This document shows positions 1-6,014 of a DNA stretch of 7,024 bases, one piece after another. The notes under the pieces were generated by a model, which saw only the letters and a program-made list of their open reading frames with translations, made no database searches and had not been told where the DNA came from. Every line of letters begins with the position of its first letter. The first letter of the stretch is position 1. The position numbers and the translations under genes were made by a program. Location: NCBI GenBank assembly GCA_964528095.1, contig CAZGSG010000315.1:1-7024 (forward strand). Reading direction: 5' to 3'. This DNA comes from CAZGSG01 sp964528095. GTDB lineage: Bacteria; Bacteroidota; Bacteroidia; Chitinophagales; Chitinophagaceae.

Positions 1-1357
1 TTTTATCTTTTCCATGATACGTTGGTACGCCTGTTGCGCCCCTTCGGAAAGTTCGCTTAGCTCAAACTGTTTATAGATGGCATTTCCGGCAATATCCATT
101 TGCGTATAGCGCATAACGCCGTCCAACCCCCTGCGCAAGACTTCTGTAAAATCCGTATTGATGGTATCACCATCACTAACCGGCATTCCTTGTTCGTTTT
201 CCATGCTTTCGATGAAACTGCCCATTGTGGATGCAAAAGCTATCACCGGCTTTTTGCCTTCCTTCAACCGGTTAAGGGCACGTTCCGCTACCGCTTCCGC
301 TTTCATGGAAAACAACATCTGGTTAATGACCTGGAATATTTTTGAAAAGTAGGGAAGGTTATCTACACCTGCTTTGTTAGTTCCCTCTCTTATTTCAACC
401 TGTTGGCTTTCTGCTACGGCAATATCGTCCAAATCTTCTACCATCTTAGTTATATAGGTAGATTGAAAAGCTATAATATCCCGGAGAATTTGAGTTATAT
501 TGTCAGATATGGCTCTGTGTTCTTGTGCCTTATCATCAAGAGTGATGTAATTGACCTCTACACCTTCAAAACTTCTCTCCCGTCTTATCATCTGTCCTTC
601 GGCAACCAGTTGGGAAGACAATACCTCCTGTAAGGCAACGCCTCCCTTAATGATGGCAGTTACCAGCTCAAAGGTGGACATATTGCAATCCGCAATCGCT
701 GTCTTCATCAAATAGATGGGCATATTGTCCGGTCGTTTTGCAAAGGTTGCTGAAAGAAATACCACTCCTTTTGTGCGCCGTATTGCGTCTTGCATGAACA
801 TCCCTGTATTGGAAGAACCACTGGAGTTGTGCGCTTCGTCCATGATGAAAATATTGTCATTCGCAATGGCACGAAGGAAACCGGGTTTCTCAGGTTTTTT
901 TTCAGCGGAGTTGAATTGCGAATAAGTTGCTAACACAAAATCATACTTCGCAGGAACTTCCTGTGATGCGATAACATTTTGCTGTTCCGTTACAGGTGGC
1001 GCCTGGTATATTATTTCTCCATACTCATCTTTTATGTCGGTTTTGCTATCCCGGCTGTTAACAATAAATGGCCGCAAATGTGCCGAACCAATAGCGGCCA
1101 GATCACGGTATATGTCACTGAACAAATTTGCTTTTTCAGTTAAGAATACCGGTTTTAGTCCCTTCATAACAGCATAACGAATCATAGCAGCAGCAACACG
1201 GCCTTTACCGATTCCGGTTTGGTCGCCGATAATCATTCCCTGCCCCTTTGCTTCGATATTGTAAATGGCCATTGCTACCGCATCTATCTGTTCTGCGGAA
1301 AGAACTTTGCAAAGAGCGGCCTTAGTTGGATAGCGAAGGCGGTGACGAACAAAGTTG
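1..1357 (-). other. Domain: strawberry-notch superfamily-2 helicase, N-terminal half
   Basis: From about residue 860 the protein matches the AAA_34 half of strawberry-notch helicases: a LSAEQIDAVAMAIY segment, Walker A GDQTGIGKG with K911, Walker B DEAH at 1033-1036, and LSATFAKRPDNMPIY as motif III. It continues through KGGVALQEV and ...RRERSFEGVEV, as in Sno proteins. The second RecA-like lobe with motifs V and VI lies beyond base 1, so intactness cannot be judged here. By family it is an ATP-dependent translocase; in the P1 DarB type, helicase and methylase share one chain. Confidence 0.88.
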
Positions 1358-3936
1358 TCCATATCACCACCCACTTCATGTTTTATCAGTTTAACTGATT
1401 GAAAAGTTTCAAAGGCCATGCTGTCCGGCACTTGTGTATTTAAAACTATGCAAGCCTGCGAAGCTGGTTCATAAGGAGCGCCAAGTCCCTCCTTGTCAGA
1501 TTCAGATAAAAGAATGTAACCGGCTTTCTGTAATTGCTCAATAATTGAAACAAATTTTTCTCTGGGTATGGTAAGACCATACACTTTTCTTCCTTTTATA
1601 AGTGCAAAATAGGTAAGTGGCAACGAGAACATATACACAAGGCGCTCTGCATCCTGGTCGAAGGTTTTGTACTGGCCAGTTTGTTCATCTTTCAAAAAAA
1701 TGAGAATCTTATGTGAATTGGCATACTCCTTTCTGATTGAAAGGTATTGCTGATAAGTTTGTTCAGTTATGTTTCCCGGAATAGCAGGCAGTCCATTTAC
1801 CGAACCGATAAAATCAAGTGAGGATGAAATCCGTAATAATTCAAGCTCCAATGCGAGCGCTTCGGCTTCTAATTCGAGACGTTTCATATTTTTTTTATGT
1901 GAGTTATCCAATTCATCTACAAAAGCAATCCGGTGGCTCTTAGTAATTTCGGGTTGAAATTCCATTGCATCCATTACCCTTTCAAACAATTCGTCAAAGG
2001 TTTTTACTTCCGTATCAGTATTTGGATTATACACAGGTGCATTGCCGGTAGGTAATTGTTTTCTGCCATTAACGAGAATTAACCGCACATCGAAAGCGGT
2101 TCCTTGTCTTGAATAGAGCTTATGCCCATCAATATTGATAACAGCCGCTACATTATAACGGCTATATAAATAGTTTAAAAAAAGTCGCTGCTTTCCGGCC
2201 TGTATTCTTCCTTTATCGTCCCACCTGGTATGGCCGCCGATAATGATTGCCGCTTTGCCTGAATCTTTCATGCAGTCCAAAGCTCTTAGTGCCATTACAT
2301 GCTCAAGTGATCTTATCCGGAATGTATCATAAAGGATTTCGTTCTCGCTGATGCCGAACGGGGGGTTAGTGAGAACCGCATCAAAGGTTTTTGAGAACAT
2401 CTGGAAAGGTCGGGTTGCATCCTCTTTCAAAATTTTTGAGAATCCTTGCGTTTGCAGGTTTTTGGTTCGTGTAGGATCAATCTCATTGACAACGAAATTG
2501 AAAGGATTGCCTGCAATCGTAAGGAGCCCGTTACCCGCGGAAGGTTCAAAATACAGGCTTCTCACATAGGGCTTATGAATGCCACAAAAAACACCCGCTA
2601 AGTACCCAATGGGTGCAGGCGTGGAATACTGTTGCAATAAGATGCTTTGCGAAGTGCGATGCGAAAGATTGACCTGTGAGAAATACAGCTCTACAATCTT
2701 GTCAAACCTATCTCTTACAGTTCCATTCGTATGTGCCAGTTCTCTACCTCTTTTAACTATTGCCAGTTCAGTCAATTCTTTCACCCCTGTTTTATCAGTA
2801 ATGCCAAAAGATGCCGCTAGCTTTTCAATCGAGCGTTTATTGTGCTTTACTTTAGCTTCAAGATCGCTTTGGACCTTTGCAACAAATTGTTCGGAATTAT
2901 TTTTAGTTGTGATTTCCTTCATAACAGTAAACACTAAAGAATCAATTGCACCAAGCGCATTATTACCTTTTGGATTGAATAAGCAGCGAAGTCTGGTTCC
3001 AATTTCTTTTACAACCGGTACACTTACGGCATTGCCTAACATTTCATACCTGTGTCCATCTGCTATTTTATTTTTTTCACTATCAAAAAGTCCCTGTGCT
3101 GTCCAATTATCTGGGAAGCCCTGTAATCTCTCGCAATCAATCGGAGTAAGCCTGCGCAGACTACCTTTTACAAGATTTATTTTTGAGATCTTCCCGGTCT
3201 TATACAATACATAAGGCGCATCGTTTGTCATGTCTCCAATAGAAGTAACGATGGTCGGCGAGACTGTCCTTTCTTTATTACCCGGTTTAACCGACTGATT
3301 GCTTTTGCCGATAGGAAATACCGGGCATCTACCTTTTTTTCCAAGAGTTCCGACAAGGTATAACCGCTCTCTGTTTTGGGGTAAAAACCAGCGAGTATTA
3401 AGCAATTGCCATTGGATGTCATATAACCCAATGTCGGCAAACGCTTGCAATACTGTCTCAAAGTCTTTACCCTGGTTACTGGAGAAAATGCCTTTGACAT
3501 TTTCAAAGACAAAAACACCGGGTTTACATTCTCCGATAAGCCGCACTGCTTCAAAAAACAGGCGACTTCTTGAGCCTCTAAGTCCCTTTCGTTTTCCAGC
3601 AATGGAAATATCCTGGCAGGGTGAACCAAAGCTGATAATATCCGGTCTGATGATCGTGCTCCCTTTGAGTTTGCTAACATCACCGACCGCTTCAGCTTTG
3701 GGGAAATGGTACAGGTAATTGGCGATTGCATATTTATTGATTTCACTGAAGTATTGGTTTTTGAACTCGAACCCAGCTTGTAACAGACCTTTCGCAAATC
3801 CACCTGTACCGCTGAATAAATCAAGATAAACTACCTTTGTTTTTGCCCCATTGGTTATTCCTTCCAGTGTTTGTAAATCATCCGTTATGGGAGGAAGTTG
3901 ATCTAACAGTTTTGATGGTAATAACAGTCGATTCAA
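1..3936 (-). CDS. Giant fusion: C5-cytosine methyltransferase + N6-adenine methylase + MutS-I-like module + strawberry-notch helicase (C-terminus off window)
   Basis: I checked every codon: the frame has no stop from 3975 to 1, and the preceding in-frame stop is at 3976-3978. The start is taken as TTG at 3936, because the first in-frame ATG is residue 236, inside the first domain. Numbering from TTG, the C5 methyltransferase spans about 34-315: motif I LDLFSGTGGF (38-47), E65, GSPCQDIS with catalytic C107, FENVKG (144-149), PQNRER (186-191), a short target-recognition region (192-260), RRLTPIDCERLQGFP (261-275) and GNAVSVP (301-307). A linker leads to the N6 methylase: QQYSTPAP (435-442), EPSAGNG (464-470), TNPPFG (523-528). 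Next come a charged helical stretch (about 672-700), a MutS-domain-I-like block (728-812), and a superfamily-2 helicase with GDQTGIGKG (904-912), DEAH (1033-1036) and SAT (1062-1064), ending at residue 1312 before the expected Helicase_C_4 half. By family it should methylate DNA and translocate on it. The P1 DarB-like antirestriction role is inferred. The start overlaps the previous stop as TTGA. Confidence 0.9.
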   Translation of the reverse strand, partial: MNRLLLPSKLLDQLPPITDDLQTLEGITNGAKTKVVYLDLFSGTGGFAKGLLQAGFEFKNQYFSEINKYAIANYLYHFPKAEAVGDVSKLKGSTIIRPDIISFGSPCQDISIAGKRKGLRGSRSRLFFEAVRLIGECKPGVFVFENVKGIFSSNQGKDFETVLQAFADIGLYDIQWQLLNTRWFLPQNRERLYLVGTLGKKGRCPVFPIGKSNQSVKPGNKERTVSPTIVTSIGDMTNDAPYVLYKTGKISKINLVKGSLRRLTPIDCERLQGFPDNWTAQGLFDSEKNKIADGHRYEMLGNAVSVPVVKEIGTRLRCLFNPKGNNALGAIDSLVFTVMKEITTKNNSEQFVAKVQSDLEAKVKHNKRSIEKLAASFGITDKTGVKELTELAIVKRGRELAHTNGTVRDRFDKIVELYFSQVNLSHRTSQSILLQQYSTPAPIGYLAGVFCGIHKPYVRSLYFEPSAGNGLLTIAGNPFNFVVNEIDPTRTKNLQTQGFSKILKEDATRPFQMFSKTFDAVLTNPPFGISENEILYDTFRIRSLEHVMALRALDCMKDSGKAAIIIGGHTRWDDKGRIQAGKQRLFLNYLYSRYNVAAVINIDGHKLYSRQGTAFDVRLILVNGRKQLPTGNAPVYNPNTDTEVKTFDELFERVMDAMEFQPEITKSHRIAFVDELDNSHKKNMKRLELEAEALALELELLRISSSLDFIGSVNGLPAIPGNITEQTYQQYLSIRKEYANSHKILIFLKDEQTGQYKTFDQDAERLVYMFSLPLTYFALIKGRKVYGLTIPREKFVSIIEQLQKAGYILLSESDKEGLGAPYEPASQACIVLNTQVPDSMAFETFQSVKLIKHEVGGDMDNFVRHRLRYPTKAALCKVLSAEQIDAVAMAIYNIEAKGQGMIIGDQTGIGKGRVAAAMIRYAVMKGLKPVFLTEKANLFSDIYRDLAAIGSAHLRPFIVNSRDSKTDIKDEYGEIIYQAPPVTEQQNVIASQEVPAKYDFVLATYSQFNSAEKKPEKPGFLRAIANDNIFIMDEAHNSSGSSNTGMFMQDAIRRTKGVVFLSATFAKRPDNMPIYLMKTAIADCNMSTFELVTAIIKGGVALQEVLSSQLVAEGQMIRRERSFEGVEVNYITLDDKAQEHRAISDNITQILRDIIAFQSTYITKMVEDLDDIAVAESQQVEIREGTNKAGVDNLPYFSKIFQVINQMLFSMKAEAVAERALNRLKEGKKPVIAFASTMGSFIESMENEQGMPVSDGDTINTDFTEVLRRGLDGVMRYTQMDIAGNAIYKQFELSELSEGAQQAYQRIMEKIK
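1501..1755 (-). other. Domain: MutS domain I-like module inside the giant protein
   Basis: Residues about 728-812 follow the pattern of the N-terminal, mismatch-contacting domain of MutS: a YLSIRKEY opening like 'YLxIKxxYPD', a KILIFL strand, FDQDAERL like 'FGEDAxxAA', SLPLTYF like 'LGITLT', a short basic turn, then a helix ending in LQKAGYILLSE like 'LVKAGYKVAICE'. The similarity is judged by eye. The Phe of MutS 'GDFYE' that stacks at mismatches is not clearly kept (the local sequence is EQTGQYKTF), so mismatch recognition should not be assumed. A structural or DNA-contact role between the methylase and the helicase is more likely. Confidence 0.6.
2137..2640 (-). other. Domain: N6-adenine-type DNA methylase core
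   Basis: Residues about 433-600 of the giant protein hold the order expected for an N6 methylase: QQYSTPAPIGYLAG, then the SAM-binding EPSAGNG, an acidic NEID strand end at 484-487, and the catalytic TNPPFG. The NPPF tetrad is the adenine (or cytosine N4) amino-methylation signature. The linker before it (about 340-432) includes a KELTELAIV stretch and LSHRTSQS, which I associate from memory with the N-terminal part of methylase-helicase proteins of Bacteroidota mobile elements. An unfused ancestor could thus have begun near the in-frame ATG at residue 339 (2920-2922). Confidence 0.87.
2992..3837 (-). other. Domain: cytosine-C5 DNA methyltransferase (Dcm-like)
   Basis: This is the N-terminal module of the giant gene, about residues 34-315. 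All key catalytic motifs are present in canonical order: the SAM-binding FSGTGG loop, the PCQ nucleophile, ENV, QNRER, and the closing GNAVSVP. It therefore looks enzymatically intact and should transfer a methyl group from SAM to C5 of a target cytosine. The region between QNRER and motif IX, which sets sequence specificity, is only about 70 residues, so it is a compact enzyme. The target sequence cannot be read from the motifs. Confidence 0.93.
3933..3936 (-). promoter_or_regulatory. TTGA stop/start overlap (translational coupling, TTG start)
   Basis: The TGA of the 100-residue gene (3935-3933) shares bases with the in-frame TTG (3936-3934) of the giant gene. No in-frame ATG or GTG lies between the upstream stop at 3976 and motif I of the methyltransferase, and TTG is the only usual start codon that leaves the domain whole. 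A purine run (AGAAGAAG) lies about ten bases upstream in the message. The same four-base overlap occurs at two other junctions in this operon as ATGA. Confidence 0.65.
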
Positions 3937-4235
3937 AATAATATTACTTCTTCTGCCGGACCTGTGGATGGAGGATTAGGGTAGCCTTGTAGAAATGTTG
4001 TTAGCCATTGATTAAGAATTGCCGTTAATTCCAAAGCATTCATGGCAAAAGGTGACAATACCTGGTGCTGGTAAATGAATATGCTGTTAAAACAACACCC
4101 TGTGTCAATCTTTATCATATCATCCCGCACAAAGCGGATTGCCTTGATGTCGCTTTTCATCAGTAAGAAAAAACCATCATTGCTGGTGCTGGTGAAGTAA
4201 AGACTGGCGCCCAGATTCTGAATATTATAACTCAT
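3933..4235 (-). CDS. Hypothetical protein, 100 residues
   Basis: I do not recognise this family. The protein starts MSYNIQNLGASLYF, ends with TGA at 3933-3935, and has no signal peptide or membrane segment. It has a predicted beta-rich first half (SLYFTSTS, GFFLLM, IKAIRFVRDDMIKID), a paired cysteine GCCF at residues 48-51, and a C-terminal amphipathic helix (about 65-80, NALELTAILNQWL) followed by a proline-rich tail. The frame is open further upstream to an ATG at 4346, but that would overlap most of the previous gene. The ATG at 4235 forms an ATGA overlap with that gene's stop and is preferred. Its position between lysis genes and the giant DNA-modification gene gives no clear functional hint. 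Confidence 0.8.
   Translation of the reverse strand: MSYNIQNLGASLYFTSTSNDGFFLLMKSDIKAIRFVRDDMIKIDTGCCFNSIFIYQHQVLSPFAMNALELTAILNQWLTTFLQGYPNPPSTGPAEEVILF
4232..4235 (-). promoter_or_regulatory. ATGA stop/start overlap
   Basis: The ATG of the 100-residue gene (4235-4233) overlaps the TGA of the 56-residue gene (4234-4232). This overlap decides the start of the downstream gene and implies reinitiation by the same ribosome. Confidence 0.8.
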
Positions 4236-4402
4236 GCTTTTTGCTTGTTTAAACTTTCTGAGATTGTTTCCCCAATGATTGACCCAATAAAGCCACCAAG
4301 CATAACATAAGGAGCTGCATCTTTTTTCGCTGTCCTGGCATAACAATAAGCGAGCAGGGATACCAGTAGTGTGCTGGCAGAAACAATAGTTTTTTCTTTC
4401 AT
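4232..4402 (-). CDS. Small two-helix membrane protein, 56 residues (holin/antiholin-like)
   Basis: This short gene reads MKEKTIVSASTLLVSLLAY... and ends ...SLNKQKA. It has two hydrophobic segments, about 5-22 and 31-44, the second glycine-rich (LGGFIGSIIG), separated by a basic loop (RTAKK, residues 23-27). Size, two-helix hairpin shape and place directly after the spanin-like gene suggest a second holin, an antiholin or another lysis-timing factor, but there is no diagnostic motif. Its ATG lies four bases after the TAA of the upstream gene, and its TGA overlaps the next start as ATGA, which supports it as a real coding gene rather than chance. It lies in a different frame from the 137-codon reading that covers the same bases. 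Confidence 0.75.
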   Translation of the reverse strand: MKEKTIVSASTLLVSLLAYCYARTAKKDAAPYVMLGGFIGSIIGETISESLNKQKA

Positions 4403-4406
4403 GAAC

Positions 4407-5096
4407 TTATCTGTTGAACAAATAATGTGTTGTGATGCCGGATAAAACGGCTGACCCGAAGGCCAGCCACTTACAAGCAGATCGCTGTCGTTTCATTTTC
4501 TTATGCAGTTTTAGGTTATCCTTCTCCAGCAACGTTTGTTGTGTCAATGACTGTTTCAAAAGAAAGGACAAATTGAGATTCTCGTTTTCCTGCACTTTGA
4601 TAATGGCATCTTTGCCAGCGATCAGATTATCCTGCTGCAAAAGCTGCGCTTCATACAGGCTATCCTTATGTTCGGTGTCCTGTAAAAATTCACTGATCAG
4701 CATCACTAATGAATCACATTTTTCCAAATCGTTGCCAACCGGCAATAGAGAAGCGGTAGGTTTATTCAATAAATCCTTTGCAGGGTAGCCCGGGGGAGTT
4801 ATGATCTTTTTTATTTCGGCAGCTTTTGAATTTGCCTTTGCTTTTGCTGCTTTGAGTTCTGCTTTGGTGTTTTGCAGTTCTGCATCAAGCTCCTTGTTGT
4901 TTTTTTCCAGTTTGGCAATAGTCGTCTGGTAGTGGGTGTGAAGGCTGTCTGCCTGTGCTTTTAAAAGCGTTGCTGATGTTATTGCAGGCTGTTTAGGGCT
5001 TCCGCAGGTAGCGGTTAGCAGAAAAGCCGTAAAGCAACCAAGTACAAAACAGATCAGCGCAATCGAGATGGAGGATTTAAGTCGCAATGAAATCAT
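4407..5096 (-). CDS. Coiled-coil membrane protein, 229 residues; spanin candidate
   Basis: An N-terminal hydrophobic segment (about 10-30) contains two cysteines in lipobox-like settings (VLGC at 18-21, TATC at 28-31; neither is a perfect lipobox). A long Lys/Glu/Ala-rich coiled coil follows (about 44-97), then a break with ITPPGYPAKD (99-108), a second helical coiled stretch (about 145-205), a basic patch (KKMKRQR) and a final hydrophobic segment WLAFGSAVLSGITTHYLF (210-227). No catalytic motif is seen. It lies directly after the holin-like gene and before another small membrane protein, where Rz-type spanins sit. Hydrophobic segments at both ends with coils between recall unimolecular spanins, which join inner and outer membranes to finish lysis. 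An ordinary inner-membrane i-spanin-like or structural coiled-coil protein is the alternative. The family is not recognised by sequence. Confidence 0.85.
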   Translation of the reverse strand: MISLRLKSSISIALICFVLGCFTAFLLTATCGSPKQPAITSATLLKAQADSLHTHYQTTIAKLEKNNKELDAELQNTKAELKAAKAKANSKAAEIKKIITPPGYPAKDLLNKPTASLLPVGNDLEKCDSLVMLISEFLQDTEHKDSLYEAQLLQQDNLIAGKDAIIKVQENENLNLSFLLKQSLTQQTLLEKDNLKLHKKMKRQRSACKWLAFGSAVLSGITTHYLFNR

Positions 5097-5117
5097 AGGT
5101 ATTTGTTTTAAAGGTTA
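5097..5117 (-). promoter_or_regulatory. Gene leader sharing a motif with the amidase-2 leader
   Basis: The 18-base gap before the spanin-like gene reads CCTTTAAAACAAATACCT in the sense direction, directly followed by ATGA. The gap before amidase 2 ends in nearly the same way. There is no purine-rich Shine-Dalgarno sequence, in keeping with AT-rich Bacteroidota leaders. Confidence 0.45.
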
Positions 5118-5345
5118 AGATTTTGCTTTCTTTTCAAGGGAGTAACCAAAACATCCTGCGGTGACAAGGCTTACGAAAGACCAATACATAAATTCCGGCA
5201 CATCAAGGCCAAAGAATTGCTGGCCTATCCAGCTTATTATCATCACTACAATGAATAAAGCTGTTGCTAATTCCCGGAGGCTGAAATTGCCATCCTTATC
5301 ACGGAACAGTTGCAGTAGGAATAGATAAACACGTCTTTTCTTCAT
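5115..5345 (-). CDS. Holin-like membrane protein, 76 residues
   Basis: The short basic N-terminus (MKKRR) is followed by an amphipathic stretch with RDKDGNFSLRE (15-25), a hydrophobic helix ALFIVVMIISWIGQQFFG (about 29-46), a short turn (LDVPEF), a second helix MYWSFVSLVTAGCFGYSL (53-70), and a lysine-rich tail (EKKAKS). Two helices with charged ends in a protein under 80 residues fit a phage holin, which would permeabilise the inner membrane at the end of infection and release cytoplasmic endolysins. The gene begins inside the stop codon of the wall-enzyme gene before it and is followed after 18 bases by the spanin candidate, the usual company of a holin. Holins share little sequence, so the call rests on size, topology and neighbours; the D-K-D-G-N stretch is not a complete EF-hand. 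Confidence 0.75.
   Translation of the reverse strand: MKKRRVYLFLLQLFRDKDGNFSLRELATALFIVVMIISWIGQQFFGLDVPEFMYWSFVSLVTAGCFGYSLEKKAKS
5342..5345 (-). promoter_or_regulatory. ATGA stop/start overlap
   Basis: The holin-like gene's ATG (5345-5343) overlaps the TGA (5344-5342) of the L,D-transpeptidase-like gene, implying coupled translation of a wall enzyme and its likely membrane-release partner. Confidence 0.8.
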
Positions 5346-6013
5346 GGTTTCAAAAATTGGTAAACAACAAATCCAGTTCCGATACCTACCCCGATACCGG
5401 CGAGGCTGATAACAAGTTTCTTTCTTTCGCTTCGGGCAATTGCACGTTTATCTATTAGCGTATAGGTAAAGCTGTTGCCATATAATTGCCGGTGCTTTTC
5501 ACATAGCTGCATGAACAAGTTGAAATCATTGCTATTGGCAAATACCTGGCAACCGGCTGAATACTTATCTATCTCCTTTGTCGTTCCGTTAACAGAAGCC
5601 CTGTGAATATTAATGCCGAACATTCCGGTATCAGGTATTCCGTTCATGAAGTCCAATACTGCATTGCGATCATAGTCCCTTAGTACAGTAACTGGTTTGC
5701 GTTGTACCAGGGCATAATACTTGCCTTTGTGTAACCCGATCTGGTAAGTTCCCCGGTATTGGCCTTGCGAAAGAATTGCCGTCCCTTGCGGGTGCATAGG
5801 GGATTTCAGCCAGTATGTTCCCGGATCAGTGGTCGCCGGAAACAAATGGTGAATCCATTGCCCCAGGTTATTCCTAAAGAATAGGTGTATTTCATCATCG
5901 AATTTGTTTGCTTCGGTACTGTCTGATCTTATACCAATGATGTTTAGTTCGTAGGGTCTACTATAAACCTCATAAGCATGGGCGGCAATGGCCTTTACTA
6001 TGGCGGCCAGCAT
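5342..6013 (-). CDS. L,D-transpeptidase (YkuD)-like protein with C-terminal membrane anchor, 223 residues
   Basis: The middle of the protein has the hallmarks of the YkuD fold: GTYQIGLHKGKY (88-99), a GINIHRAS stretch with H137, and YSAGCQVF with S152-A-G-C155, eighteen residues after the histidine. L,D-transpeptidases use such a His/SxGC pair, with the cysteine as acyl acceptor, to cut or form D-Ala/diaminopimelate-type links in peptidoglycan. In a lysis region a hydrolytic (L,D-endopeptidase-like) role is more likely than cross-linking. A basic patch (RSERKK, 194-199) precedes a glycine-rich hydrophobic segment LVISLAGIGVGIGTGFVVYQF (200-220), so the protein appears tail-anchored, which is unusual for this fold. 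No N-terminal signal peptide is seen. The start at 6013 lies one base after the stop of amidase 2. The fold call is from motifs only; no closer family is recognised. Confidence 0.75.
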   Translation of the reverse strand: MLAAIVKAIAAHAYEVYSRPYELNIIGIRSDSTEANKFDDEIHLFFRNNLGQWIHHLFPATTDPGTYWLKSPMHPQGTAILSQGQYRGTYQIGLHKGKYYALVQRKPVTVLRDYDRNAVLDFMNGIPDTGMFGINIHRASVNGTTKEIDKYSAGCQVFANSNDFNLFMQLCEKHRQLYGNSFTYTLIDKRAIARSERKKLVISLAGIGVGIGTGFVVYQFLKP

Positions 6014-6014
6014 T

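Noticed and set aside
2579..3214. 211-codon open frame on the plus strand
   Set aside because: It lies opposite the C5/N6 methylase reading, whose motifs are unmistakable; the translated product has no recognisable domain and is a shadow of the minus-strand gene.
3299..3718. 139-codon plus-strand open frame
   Set aside because: It is antisense to the catalytic core of the C5 methyltransferase, has no motif and no leader, and breaks the one-direction operon layout.
3933..4346. Longer 137-residue version of the hypothetical gene starting at 4346
   Set aside because: The extra 37 residues overlap the 56-residue membrane protein and look like its out-of-frame reading; the ATGA junction at 4232-4235 gives a better start.
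4432..4788. 118-codon plus-strand open frame opposite the spanin candidate
   Set aside because: It is cysteine- and serine-rich translated noise opposite a coiled-coil gene with clear heptad-like composition; no support for expression.
5115..5345. EF-hand in the holin-like protein (DKDGNFSLRE)
   Set aside because: Glycine is at the wrong loop position and the acidic residue at position 12 is missing, so it is not a calcium loop by pattern.
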